DNA of 25,852 nt from JAIXRY01 sp964444515 (GCA_964444515.1 CAYUGY010000007.1:1-25852); one strand, 5' to 3'. Shown: positions 7,719-15,350, counted from the first letter of the stretch. Translations and numbers: made by a program. The notes: generated from the sequence alone by a model not told the origin.

Positions 7719-9110
7719 CTAACTAAATATCCTTTTAGATAAAGCACAATACGGACACTCCTCACTTCCCCCACCCCACGGTTTGAAATGACATTCATTT
7801 GCTACCCAAGCTCCATTTTGCAAAGCGTCATTGTATTCACGAATATCGCGTTTCAATAAATCAATTTGTTCTTCTGATATATGAGCACTATACAATGCGT
7901 TTTTGTCTTTTGATTCAGCTTCCAAAAAGAGTAGTTTGGAAATTGCGACTGATTCATCTTTTTTGTTACCACGTACCAAGTACGAATACATCGCGAGTTG
8001 ACGCATATAATCTGACAATCTTCCCTCTTCGGTCATTTTTTCTATTTCACTTTTGGTCTTAGCTTTGCCGGTTTTGAAATCAGTCACAACAATATCACCA
8101 TTTGGGAATGCTTCAGTCAGATCCAACTTACCGTACATTTTGAGTCCAGGAAAAGCTGAATCACGAAATTGGAGCGATCGTTCTGACTGATGATCTTTGG
8201 CCAAATGTTCATAGTAATTCTTGATCCAATTACTGATGGCTTTTTCGGCAGTTTTAGATAAGTCTTTTAATTCTTTTTTGTCTTGTACACCTTCTTTCAA
8301 TAAACACTCTTCGATTTTGGCTTTGAGTATTTTGTCGGCCGGCAATTTCTTTTCTTTCAAAATAAATTCAATCGTACTGTGCACCGCAGAACCGAGTGCA
8401 AGAGAAACTCCTTTGACTTCTGGTAATTTCAAGAAATTTCTAAAATACCATTTCCACGGACATTCAAAGAAGTTGTTCAACAAAGTCACGGTCACATTTG
8501 TTTGTTCGAAATTTTCTTTGACGAATTGCTTCAACTCTTCCAAGGTGTCAGTTTTCTCGATCGAAACAATTTCGGTATAAATTTTGGGCCCATGCACCAG
8601 TAATTCAGTTTCTGTTTGTTCGGCTGTCTTTTCGATGAAATGTTTTTTGTCCAAATCAGCAACAATACGAGCAAGTCCTAGTTCTCCCCCGCCATAGTTT
8701 TCTTTTGCATAAGAAATAGTACACAACTCTTTTGCACGAGTAATCGCTACGTACAATTCACGTTTTGCCGCTTCGGTAGTGCGTTCATTGATACGTTCTT
8801 TGATTTTCTCTGGCAAGGCAAATGCACTGCGTTTTTCACTCATCAGTGTTTGTTCATTCATATGTGCGATCCAAACCGCTTTGTATTCTAATCCTTTTGA
8901 CCGATGTAATGTCATCACTTGAATTCCAGTAGTTGCACCGAATGTCGCAAGTTCAATACTATTGCCATATGATTTCAATCGTTCGATATATTCCAAAAAT
9001 TCTGGCAACTTCGCACCGATGTGTTTGGTTTCGTATGCAAGCGCTGTATGAATCAAACTTCGGACAACTTCGACGTTGTGCAAAAGTTCATCATGACTTT
9101 TAACCTTATT
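7719..9110 (-). CDS. C-terminal part of UvrD-like helicase fused to RecB/AddB-type nuclease (partial, upstream end in gap)
   Basis: 464 codons that begin at the N gap. The first part holds the late SF1 helicase motifs: motif V (GIQVMTLHRSKGLEYKAVW) and motif VI (RELYVAITRAKEL). After a linker comes a PD-(D/E)XK nuclease of the PDDEXK_1 type: LLNNFFECPWKWYFRNF, LGSAVHSTIEFIL, GKLDLTE...VVTDFKTGKAK (catalytic Asp and Lys) and QLAMYSYLV. A first Cys in FFECPW and later Cys in NECHF...ECPYC suit the Fe-S staple known from AddB/RecB-like nucleases. The whole would act in DNA end processing and recombinational repair. It belongs with the 9178-10821 frame; about 1000 residues in total is expected. 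Confidence 0.85.
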   Translation of the reverse strand, partial: NKVKSHDELLHNVEVVRSLIHTALAYETKHIGAKLPEFLEYIERLKSYGNSIELATFGATTGIQVMTLHRSKGLEYKAVWIAHMNEQTLMSEKRSAFALPEKIKERINERTTEAAKRELYVAITRAKELCTISYAKENYGGGELGLARIVADLDKKHFIEKTAEQTETELLVHGPKIYTEIVSIEKTDTLEELKQFVKENFEQTNVTVTLLNNFFECPWKWYFRNFLKLPEVKGVSLALGSAVHSTIEFILKEKKLPADKILKAKIEECLLKEGVQDKKELKDLSKTAEKAISNWIKNYYEHLAKDHQSERSLQFRDSAFPGLKMYGKLDLTEAFPNGDIVVTDFKTGKAKTKSEIEKMTEEGRLSDYMRQLAMYSYLVRGNKKDESVAISKLLFLEAESKDKNALYSAHISEEQIDLLKRDIREYNDALQNGAWVANECHFKPWGGGSEECPYCALSKRIFS

Positions 9111-9120
9111 NNNNNNNNNN
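9111..9120. other. Assembly gap (10 N)
   Basis: Ten undetermined bases. A fixed-size run like this is usually a scaffolding placeholder, so the true distance is unknown. It interrupts the helicase gene. Confidence 0.98.
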
Positions 9121-9258
9121 ATCATGGCTTGTTCCAACTCCAATTTCATCTGCAGCACAAAGCATTCCTTGAGATAGTTATCCCCTAATCTTACTTTCTT
9201 TAATGGTAAATGATTCACCAGCTGTAGGATAAAGTTCTGTTCCAATTGTTGCAACAAT
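9121..9258 (-). pseudogene. PheT (PheRS beta) fragment, probable assembly chimera
   Basis: Read in the helicase frame, the DNA beside the gap encodes VATIGTELYPTAGESFTIK then ESKIRG, a TAA (9178-9180), and LSQGMLCAADEIGVGTSHD up to the Ns. From memory of the family this matches the N-terminal half of Bacteroidota-type PheT (VATLGTKLY...FTIKKSKIRGxxSxGMICAEDEIGxGTSHDG). One base change (TAA for GAA) restores a continuous PheT frame. It does not resemble a helicase, where GTEL... should run on to KSHDELLHNVEVVR. The junction probably lies in the shared VATIGTEL stretch. Inference: a wrongly joined contig end rather than biology. Confidence 0.7.
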
Positions 9259-10821
9259 CAAAGAAAATTTTTCGTGTGTCAGTATACTGATCCAAGATTC
9301 AAGTTGTTTACCCCACTGTGCAATCTCGTTTTGATCATCGAACAATCCATTTGATTTTGCATTGTCTATCAGTTCTCCGAGTGTTAGATATTGAGGTTTG
9401 GTATTTCGCAAAAAGGTGTGCGCCATCATTGGTGGTATTCCGCTCGTCTTGTCGAGCAAACTCGCAGACAGTGCCACTGCGTCAAATGGATCAGCGACAA
9501 TCAAAAGTATTCGAAGCAGACTTTCAGTTTCTGGTTTACTAAAAAGCGAAACACTACCCGCAGAAGAAACATTCAATCCCATTTGTGACAAAATACTAAC
9601 TGCATTTCGAACGTGGCGATTTTTGGGAACGAGCAGTGCACATTCTTTTTCGGGAATACCTTTTTCGATTTGTTGTTTGAAATATAATCCTGCACCAATG
9701 ATTTCATCACGTTCATAGACATATTGTGCTAGTGTGATTTGCGTATCACCAGCCGTGTTACTGCGAAGTTTTTCTTCAGTGATAGAACTACTGAGCAACT
9801 CATCAGCAAGCGCAAGAATTGGTGAAGTTGAACGATAATTTTCTGTCAGTGTGATGAGTTTGGCTTTGCCAAAGAAGGTTTTGAATTCGGTGAAGTAATC
9901 AATATTTGCACCAGAGAAACCATAGATAAGCTGACGGTCATCACCCACGACGAAAATGTTTGGAGTTAGTCCCATCCCCTCAAAATCTCCCCAAACTGCT
10001 TTCAAGAAATTGTTCTGTACTGCAGAAGAGTCTTGATGTTCATCCACCAAGACATATTGATAATTTTCATAGACATCAGCACGAGCTTCGTCAGATTCCT
10101 CGACAACACGCACCGCAAAAGAAAGCACATCATCATAATCCATGAGACCTAGTCCACGCTTGCGTTCTTCGTAGAGTTTGTAAAACTGTACGACTTCTTT
10201 GGTACGTTCAAGACTTTCGATTTTTTTCTCAACGTCTTTTTTCAAACTTCCTTTGCTTTCTCCGCGACTAGATATACTGTCGGGACTTTCTTGCAGTTCT
10301 TTGATTTCAATTTCAATATATTCCAAAAATTGTTCATGCGTGAGTCGTTCGCGCTTCATCAAAGAGATGAGACTTTTGAGTTCGCCGAAATACATTGCCG
10401 GATTGGTACGTGGACGCAAATGTTCCCAATCATTGTCATGCAAAATTTCATCTACCAAAAAAACTGCTTCTGCATCATCAATCAATTTCGGCTGTGTTTC
10501 AAAACCAAGTAAATCAAAATGTTTTTCGACAAGCGATATTGCAAATGAGTGGAATGTGTTGATGATGACATCATTTGCACGTGTGCCGATATATGACTCT
10601 AAACGATCCCGCATTGCAGTCACTCCAGAGCGAGTAAATGTCAGACATAGCACACCACTTGGGCCAATGTCGGTCTTTTGTAAAATGTTGGCGATGCGAA
10701 GTGCGAGCACTTGCGTCTTACCAGTTCCTGGACCTGCTACCACCATCACTGGACCATCGAGTGTATCGACAGCGAGTTTTTGATTGGTGTTGAGTTTGTT
10801 GTAAGCATCAGCAAATTGCAT
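9178..10821 (-). CDS. N-terminal part of UvrD/PcrA-like helicase (broken at assembly gap)
   Basis: SF1A 3'-5' DNA helicase portion of a helicase-nuclease. Visible motifs: Q-motif (LNTNQKLAVDTLDGPVMVVAG), Walker A GPGTGKT (30-36), Ia (CLTFTRSGVTAMRDRL), II (YVLVDEHQDSSAVQ, with DEHQ instead of DEFQ), III (VVGDDRQLIYGFSGA) and IV (TLTENYRSTSPIL). True helicase sequence probably ends near THEKFSLIVAT (about 9255); the last 25 codons before the TAA look like PheT. The C-terminal motifs follow in a different frame beyond the gap (7719-9110). ATG 10821 is 8 nt after a TATAAT box. The frame break is best explained by the misjoin, not by a pseudogene. Confidence 0.85.
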   Translation of the reverse strand: MQFADAYNKLNTNQKLAVDTLDGPVMVVAGPGTGKTQVLALRIANILQKTDIGPSGVLCLTFTRSGVTAMRDRLESYIGTRANDVIINTFHSFAISLVEKHFDLLGFETQPKLIDDAEAVFLVDEILHDNDWEHLRPRTNPAMYFGELKSLISLMKRERLTHEQFLEYIEIEIKELQESPDSISSRGESKGSLKKDVEKKIESLERTKEVVQFYKLYEERKRGLGLMDYDDVLSFAVRVVEESDEARADVYENYQYVLVDEHQDSSAVQNNFLKAVWGDFEGMGLTPNIFVVGDDRQLIYGFSGANIDYFTEFKTFFGKAKLITLTENYRSTSPILALADELLSSSITEEKLRSNTAGDTQITLAQYVYERDEIIGAGLYFKQQIEKGIPEKECALLVPKNRHVRNAVSILSQMGLNVSSAGSVSLFSKPETESLLRILLIVADPFDAVALSASLLDKTSGIPPMMAHTFLRNTKPQYLTLGELIDNAKSNGLFDDQNEIAQWGKQLESWISILTHEKFSLIVATIGTELYPTAGESFTIKESKIRG

Positions 10822-10829
10822 ATCTGTTT

Positions 10830-10835
10830 ATTATA
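10830..10835 (-). promoter_or_regulatory. -10 box of the helicase-nuclease gene
   Basis: TATAAT on the minus strand, 8 nt before ATG 10821; a leaderless or nearly leaderless message is expected. Confidence 0.55.
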
Positions 10836-10860
10836 CAATAGACTCGCACAGCAATACCGG

Positions 10861-10888
10861 TTGACCTGTTTTACTAAAATGGTATAAT
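10861..10888 (+). promoter_or_regulatory. Near-consensus sigma70 promoter of the 77-aa gene
   Basis: TTGACC (10861-10866), a 16-bp spacer and TATAAT (10883-10888). It is the best two-part promoter in the window and gives a leader of about 20 nt before ATG 10917. Confidence 0.75.
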
Positions 10889-10916
10889 TGAAAGTGGTAA
10901 AAAAAATTGTACAAAG

Positions 10917-11150
10917 ATGGGTAACCAAATTGATGAAAATTACATCAGAAACAAAGTAACTAGTTGTATCGACCCTCACATCGCAGGGTTTGCACAAACA
11001 GGCTTTAAAGAAGGTACTGATTATTGCGTAAAAATCAAAAAAGTATGCAAGGAAAAAAGTATCACACTTGAACATATTGAAAGGTTTTCAAAATACTCAG
11101 GAAAAAGAGGTAACGTCATGAAAAAAGTAGCTGAGCTAATTTTTTCATAG
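10917..11150 (+). CDS. Small hypothetical protein (77 aa)
   Basis: Not recognised. A basic, soluble-looking protein (MGNQIDENYIRNKVTSCID...) with three Cys and a Lys-rich middle, perhaps helical. Evidence that it is real: a near-consensus promoter ends 28 nt upstream, a terminator lies just downstream at 11169-11195, and no other gene accounts for the stretch. No Shine-Dalgarno is visible before the ATG. It is convergent with the SulP gene and transcribed alone. Confidence 0.65.
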   Translation: MGNQIDENYIRNKVTSCIDPHIAGFAQTGFKEGTDYCVKIKKVCKEKSITLEHIERFSKYSGKRGNVMKKVAELIFS

Positions 11151-11168
11151 AATTACTTACAAGAAATC

Positions 11169-11195
11169 AAAAGCCCCATTTAAGGGGCTTTTTTT
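11169..11195. terminator. Bidirectional terminator between convergent genes
   Basis: AAGCCCC-ATTTAA-GGGGCTT stem (11171-11177 with 11184-11190) with an A-run before and seven Ts after on the plus strand. It serves the 77-aa gene, and less ideally the SulP gene whose stop is at 11194. Confidence 0.85.
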
Positions 11196-12825
11196 ATTTG
11201 TATCCCAACGCACGAAGTGCATCGTGAGTACGCTCATATACTTTTCCTTCTTTTTCAAGCAATAAGAATAGTTTACTTTCTCGTAGCAATGGAAGAATCG
11301 AAGGATTAATACTAGAAATATATACTTGCTGTCCTTGTGCTTTGATGGCAATGACAATTTCATCAAAAGCAGCGACACCTTCGAGATCGAGCAAGTACAA
11401 CTCTCTCAATCGCAAAATAACATTCTCATGACCGAGCAATTCTTTTTCAAAACGATTGATATGAGATTCGCCGTTGATATACATCAATTGTCCTTTGATT
11501 GAATAAACGATTGTGTGTGATGGTTCTGTTTTTTCAGAAAGCTTATCACTCATAATTCGTGAACACATTGGATCATCTTGATTATTGGTAACCAATTCAA
11601 AATGACCACGAGAAATCTTTTCTATCAACATCAATAGTGCGATAGTTGCACCAACCAAAATACCGATAATTGGGTCTTCGTACAACGTAACTCCTGCCAC
11701 AACAATTGCCAACCAAAAACTCTTACGATCAAGTTTCCACATAGTCACCAAGTGTTCGTGTTCAATCATTCGCAATGCAACAAAAACCAGAATTGCAGCA
11801 ATGACCGCCAATGGAATATAGACAAATGAAGTGAGTAACGCAAAAGAAATAATTGCGACAAAAATAGCACTAACCGTTGCAGACATTTTGTCATTAGCAC
11901 CAGATTTCACATTGAGTGATGTTCGTGCGAGCGCTGCGGTCGCAGGAATACCACCAAATAAACCTGAGACAATATTCGCAACACTAAGCCCAAACAATTC
12001 TTTGCGTTTTTCGTATTTTGTTTTGGTCATGACATCTGCAATTTTGGCAGAAATCATTGTTTCCAAAATCGCAATCAAGGCGATAGTGATACTTGCGACA
12101 AACGTGTCACTCGTAAGGCTAAATGAGTGTGGAATAAAAAGTACTGGATGCAATGTCGGATAAATGTCACCAAGTGTGTCTATATGAAAAGGTAACATTC
12201 CTTTGGCACTCAAATAACCGAGCGCAATACCAAACGGGGTCAATGCGATAACTGGCGGAATTTTTTTGAAGTAACGAATGATGATAAATAAAAGCGCGAG
12301 AAATATGGCAAAACAAATCACTGCCACTATCGATGCATGATTGATATTTGAAAAAGACTCAAATACATTTTGAATAAATTTCGGATGTTTCGGAAGATTG
12401 CGCAACCCAGTAGCGAAGTTGAATTGATTGAGTGCAATAATCCCTGCAACACCAATCGTAAAACCGTGAACAGTACTCGCAGGAATGAGTGCGATAAAAC
12501 GTTCAAATTTCAACAACCATGAAAGGAAAATAAGAATACCCGAAGTGATGGCAAGCATCGGTAATGTATCAGCTCCGTGAATAATCGCATATGTTGCAAG
12601 TACTCCCGAAAGCGCACCTGTCGGTCCGACAATGTTGTAATTACTACCACCAAGCAACGAAGTCATCAATCCTGCCCAAATTGCAGTAACAATACCAGCG
12701 ACTGGTGTAGTACCTGATGCAACAGCAAGCGATACTGACAATGGAATCGAAACGAGTGCGACAGTGATACCACTACGCCAATTGTTTTTTAATCGATTCT
12801 TAATACTTGTCATGCGTACTTTCAT
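11194..12825 (-). CDS. SulP/SLC26-family anion transporter with STAS domain
   Basis: Integral membrane transporter for an inorganic anion (sulfate, bicarbonate or similar; the substrate cannot be read from sequence). 543 aa, normal for the family. N-terminal transport domain with many hydrophobic spans and SulP signatures (SGITVALVSIPLSVSLAVASGTTP..GI, NIVGPTGALSGVL, GLFGGIPATAALARTSLNVKSGA). C-terminal STAS domain from about residue 440 (TIVYSIKGQLMYINGESHI..., LRELYLLDLEGVAAFDEIV). ATG 12825 is used; the Met at codon 5 is possible. It appears to be transcribed alone, since a terminator at 12913-12942 separates it from the genes upstream. Confidence 0.9.
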   Translation of the reverse strand: MKVRMTSIKNRLKNNWRSGITVALVSIPLSVSLAVASGTTPVAGIVTAIWAGLMTSLLGGSNYNIVGPTGALSGVLATYAIIHGADTLPMLAITSGILIFLSWLLKFERFIALIPASTVHGFTIGVAGIIALNQFNFATGLRNLPKHPKFIQNVFESFSNINHASIVAVICFAIFLALLFIIIRYFKKIPPVIALTPFGIALGYLSAKGMLPFHIDTLGDIYPTLHPVLFIPHSFSLTSDTFVASITIALIAILETMISAKIADVMTKTKYEKRKELFGLSVANIVSGLFGGIPATAALARTSLNVKSGANDKMSATVSAIFVAIISFALLTSFVYIPLAVIAAILVFVALRMIEHEHLVTMWKLDRKSFWLAIVVAGVTLYEDPIIGILVGATIALLMLIEKISRGHFELVTNNQDDPMCSRIMSDKLSEKTEPSHTIVYSIKGQLMYINGESHINRFEKELLGHENVILRLRELYLLDLEGVAAFDEIVIAIKAQGQQVYISSINPSILPLLRESKLFLLLEKEGKVYERTHDALRALGYK

Positions 12826-12912
12826 AAAAACGTGTATTATTTATTTACAAATAGAAATGAAGTATTACACGATTTTTATTGTTTCGCAATCTTGTATGGT
12901 GTTTTGAAAAAT

Positions 12913-12942
12913 AAAAATACCCTGCTTTAGTAGGGTATTTTT
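12913..12942 (-). terminator. Terminator after the 87-aa membrane-protein gene
   Basis: Stem AAAAATACCCT / AGGGTATTTTT (12913-12923 with 12932-12942, 8-nt loop), flanked by A/T runs. It is placed 4 bp after the minus-strand stop at 12947. Confidence 0.85.
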
Positions 12943-12946
12943 ATTT

Positions 12947-13210
12947 TTATTTTTTCCCCCATCGCCATGATGGTTTTTCTCCTGTTGCATAACAAATGAT
13001 AATCAGAAACACCGTCAATATATATATGTTTGGAAAAAATCGTAAAAACGAATATACGTCTGTTGGTGCATGAATAACAGCACTAGTTGTCTCATTGAGT
13101 ACAGCAAAAAGATACATTACCAAAACTGCCCATCCTTGCCAGGTGCATGGTGTCCATCCCCAACCGTATGATTTTGCTTTGAACCATAATTTTTTGTTTT
13201 CTTCTAACAT
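12947..13210 (-). CDS. Small two-span membrane protein, conserved unknown
   Basis: 87 aa, function unknown. It starts with a Trp-rich cytoplasmic-looking segment (WFKAKSYGWGWTPCTWQGW), has two hydrophobic spans (AVLVMYLFAVLNE and IYILTVFLIIICYA) and ends GEKPSWRWGKK. I recall similar Trp-framed small proteins in other bacteria, including CPR, but know no function. It is 27 bp downstream of the 139-aa membrane-protein gene and probably shares its transcript or uses the AT-rich gap (TATAAA about 11 nt before the ATG). Confidence 0.75.
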   Translation of the reverse strand: MLEENKKLWFKAKSYGWGWTPCTWQGWAVLVMYLFAVLNETTSAVIHAPTDVYSFLRFFPNIYILTVFLIIICYATGEKPSWRWGKK

Positions 13211-13237
13211 AATTATTCCAATTTATATTATTAAAGT

Positions 13238-13657
13238 TTATAACTTTTTAACTTGCTCTTGGCGAGAATTAAATGCGATTTTTGATCTGCGTGTAATAGC
13301 AAATATACCAAGCACAACAATATAAGTTGTCGTGACTTCGGACGGCATCACATACGGCAAGTGTAACATCGCATCAGCTATCAAGATTCCAAATACGAGA
13401 ATTGTCCAAAGGAGTACATATCGTTCACCAACCCTTTTTCCGCTATAGTGTTCGTGCCAACGTTCAAATTCTTTTTCGGCAATGAAGATGACCAAAATAG
13501 CTTTGTAGATAATAGAAACAGGACCCAATAAATCAGGCTCGCTATTGTTCGTATAAAAATCAAACAAAATTGTGCCAAACAAGATAATAGAAGTAAGACC
13601 AGCTAGTAGTCTCCAGAAGTAATCGTCATATTTCTTTGGAAATATTGGATTATCCAT
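13238..13657 (-). CDS. Multi-span membrane protein, unknown (139 aa)
   Basis: No family recognised. About four hydrophobic segments: LLAGLTSIILFGTILFDF, LGPVSIIYKAILVIFIA, YVLLWTILVFGILIADAML and TTTYIVVLGIFAI, with a charged loop (EKEFERWHEHYSGKRVGERY) and a basic tail. The frame is open to a TTG at 13678, but a TATAAT box covers codons 3-4 of that frame, so ATG 13657 (MDNPIFPKKYDDYFW), 9 nt after the box, is preferred. Upstream partner of the 87-aa membrane protein. Confidence 0.7.
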   Translation of the reverse strand: MDNPIFPKKYDDYFWRLLAGLTSIILFGTILFDFYTNNSEPDLLGPVSIIYKAILVIFIAEKEFERWHEHYSGKRVGERYVLLWTILVFGILIADAMLHLPYVMPSEVTTTYIVVLGIFAITRRSKIAFNSRQEQVKKL

Positions 13658-13666
13658 AACACTCAT

Positions 13667-13672
13667 ATTATA
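13667..13672 (-). promoter_or_regulatory. -10 box of the 139-aa membrane-protein gene
   Basis: TATAAT on the minus strand, 9 nt before ATG 13657. It decides the start. Confidence 0.55.
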
Positions 13673-13694
13673 ACACAAATACGGATGAATTAGT

Positions 13695-13784
13695 AGTAAG
13701 TAGCTAGTACTTAGTAGAAGAGCGCGAAACCTTCGGTTTCGCGCTCTTTTTTATGTATTTTCTACTTAGTACTTACTACTTACT
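13695..13784. repeat. AGTA-rich inverted repeat around a terminator
   Basis: Left arm 13695-13718 and right arm 13761-13784 pair at 21 of 24 positions and are made of AGTA/TAGT units. They enclose the perfect GC-rich hairpin at 13718-13748. Confidence 0.7.
13718..13752 (-). terminator. Strong terminator hairpin between DoxX and the 139-aa gene
   Basis: A 14-bp perfect stem AAGAGCGCGAAACC / GGTTTCGCGCTCTT with a TTC loop, flanked by A-rich and T-rich sides. It follows the DoxX stop (13790) on the minus strand; its T-run is better on the plus strand, so it may act both ways. Confidence 0.85.
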
Positions 13785-13789
13785 TGTTC

Positions 13790-14389
13790 CTATTTCCCGC
13801 AACTTCCGCAAGAACATCCGCACATGTCAGCTTTGCCTGAACAATCGCAAGATGCGTCTTTACAAGAAGTACAGTCACATGTTTTTGCACTAGTTGCTGT
13901 AGCACCTGCATCACAGACACAAGTTTCGCACCCGTTACAAGAACCGCATCCACCACAAGTTCCTTTGCCACAACAGTCACCAGTATTACAAACGCCACAT
14001 GTGCATTTTGTCTTCATTGCGTATGTACCACAACCAAGAGAAAGGATAGCGATGTTTGCAACAAGCAACATCAAATCGATTTCCATTGCTTGGAATCCTT
14101 TTGTGCGTTTTACCAACAAAATAGCAAACACCATTACGAATGCAAGTAGCGGTGCAACAATACAAGCACCGATACCAAGCACCAACATGATACCTCCCAA
14201 AAGTTCGATAGCACCAATAGCGTATGCAAAGAATTTTGCAAGACCGAGCATTGCGAAGAATCCTGCTGTTTGATCAATGTGTGCAAGCTTTTGATATCCG
14301 TGGAAGATAAAAATAATACCGACAGCGACACGCAACAACAACAAACCGAAACTTGGAGTGAAGTGTTTTTTCATAAAACCGTTTGTCAT
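13790..14389 (-). CDS. DoxX-family membrane protein with metallothionein-like Cys-rich tail
   Basis: Residues 1-125 are a DoxX-type four-helix membrane domain (LLLLRVAVGIIFIFHGYQKL, AIGAIELLGGIMLVLG, a third hydrophobic segment near 75-93, IDLMLLVANIAILSLG). Residues 126-199 are a separate tail with 20 Cys in about 70 residues (129,131,134,139,140,145,148,151,154,157,159,171,173,176,181,183,190,192,194,197), in CxC and CxxC spacing with Gly, Ser, Asp and Lys, as in metallothioneins. Ordinary DoxX proteins lack this. Inferred role: membrane-tethered metal or thiol buffer. The longer ATG 14389 is kept; Met at codon 6 is possible. A -10 box at 14428-14433 gives a leader of about 38 nt. Confidence 0.85.
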   Translation of the reverse strand: MTNGFMKKHFTPSFGLLLLRVAVGIIFIFHGYQKLAHIDQTAGFFAMLGLAKFFAYAIGAIELLGGIMLVLGIGACIVAPLLAFVMVFAILLVKRTKGFQAMEIDLMLLVANIAILSLGCGTYAMKTKCTCGVCNTGDCCGKGTCGGCGSCNGCETCVCDAGATATSAKTCDCTSCKDASCDCSGKADMCGCSCGSCGK

Positions 14390-14427
14390 AAAAAATAAAA
14401 GTTAATTACTAATTTAATATACTTATA

Positions 14428-14433
14428 ATTATA
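14428..14433 (-). promoter_or_regulatory. Possible -10 box of the DoxX gene
   Basis: TATAAT on the minus strand, 38 nt before ATG 14389 and adjacent to the left arm of the 126-bp inverted-repeat element. Confidence 0.4.
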
Positions 14434-14436
14434 TCA

Positions 14437-14562
14437 CAGGATTAACGCAAGTGAGTGTAGTTCAAGGCGAAGGGTTCAAAATACGAGGAGGTGTACGTAT
14501 TGGTACAGCGACGAGAATTTTAAACCCTTCAACGCAGAAATGCGCCATTTGCGTTAATCCTG
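14437..14562. repeat. 126-bp inverted-repeat element
   Basis: 14-bp perfect terminal inverted repeats (CAGGATTAACGCAA at 14437-14450; TTGCGTTAATCCTG at 14549-14562). An inner pair GAAGGGTTCAAAAT / ATTTTAAACCCTTC lies at 14469-14482 and 14517-14530, with a central TGTAC/GTACA, and a side hairpin CGCA-GAAA-TGCG at 14533-14544. It ends 3 bp from the stop of the 258-aa gene. No T-run, so not a classical terminator. Candidates are a MITE-like repeat or a structured RNA. Confidence 0.75.
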
Positions 14563-14565
14563 GTA

Positions 14566-15342
14566 TCATTTTCCGCCATAGCGTGGCAGCAAATCTTTTC
14601 CAATAGAACTATATGGAATCGTAATACTCACCTCTCCTGTCGCATATGGTGCAACTTGATATGGATTGAACACTACAACAAGCCCAGCATCAGAAAGATA
14701 GACATTGTCGAAATTCTTGGGATCAGGACCTGCACCTTCATTCACCATGTCTTCATCATAATTTTCAGCGAGTACGGTCTTCAATTGTTCTTTGGCTAAA
14801 TCAGAAAGATCTTTCCAGAACAATGTTTTTTTATCGAACAAATTTTCAGTATAAATTTGTTGTCCATCAGTATCACCGAGTAACAATACTTGTGAATATC
14901 CGTATGGATGCGCAGCACCTTTTGATTCTGATTCAAGTTTGAAAACAATAGTAGTTACATTGTGTACTGGTGGAAGTATTTCATAGTCACCGAGCAACTT
15001 ACTCACTCCGTCATCACTTGCAGTCACATCACTTTCGTTGGCGATAAAATTATCAATTTCTTTTTTGATAGCGGTACGAATTGTCGCATTGGCAATCGCG
15101 AGAAATGGCATGGCTTCGTTGTATTGCGGATAATGTACCTTGATATAAATACCCGTATCGCGTTTGACGAATGTTTTGTCTTTTGATTCAGCAATCGACA
15201 AAGCAGTAATACTTGGATTTGGACGATTGTCGATTCTTGTTTTTGCGAAACGAATCCAAAAAGCTCCACCGATAACAACGACCAAAAATACCGTTACTAA
15301 AAATTTTGGATTCCGAATAAGGTCGGTAATAAACTTCTTCAT
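14566..15342 (-). CDS. Membrane-anchored DUF4163/DUF3298-type protein
   Basis: 258 aa from ATG 15342, preferred over ATG 15348 because a TATAAT box lies 8 nt upstream. One N-terminal membrane anchor (PKFLVTVFLVVVIGGAFWI) is followed by an outside domain. The C-terminal half has the DUF3298 pattern (SKGAAHPYGYSQVLL, LFWKDLSDLAKEQL, YLSDAGLVVVFNPYQVAPYATGEVSITIPYSSI), and the part before it resembles the DUF4163 region seen in PdaC and RsiV. The biochemical role is unknown; in PdaC and RsiV these domains sit outside the membrane and deal with cell-wall ligands. It follows uridine kinase by 17 bp but has its own -10 box. Confidence 0.75.
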   Translation of the reverse strand: MKKFITDLIRNPKFLVTVFLVVVIGGAFWIRFAKTRIDNRPNPSITALSIAESKDKTFVKRDTGIYIKVHYPQYNEAMPFLAIANATIRTAIKKEIDNFIANESDVTASDDGVSKLLGDYEILPPVHNVTTIVFKLESESKGAAHPYGYSQVLLLGDTDGQQIYTENLFDKKTLFWKDLSDLAKEQLKTVLAENYDEDMVNEGAGPDPKNFDNVYLSDAGLVVVFNPYQVAPYATGEVSITIPYSSIGKDLLPRYGGK

Positions 15343-15350
15343 ATGCATTA

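Noticed and set aside
9178..9257. Programmed frameshift in the helicase gene, suggested by two overlapping frames
   Set aside because: The overlap codes for PheT-like sequence next to an N gap; a misjoin explains it better than recoding. The downstream frame opens at TTG 9257 only by chance.
10746..11075. Minus-strand frame of 109 codons opposite the 77-aa gene
   Set aside because: It overlaps the start and promoter of the helicase gene and the better supported plus-strand gene, and its product looks like a shadow translation.
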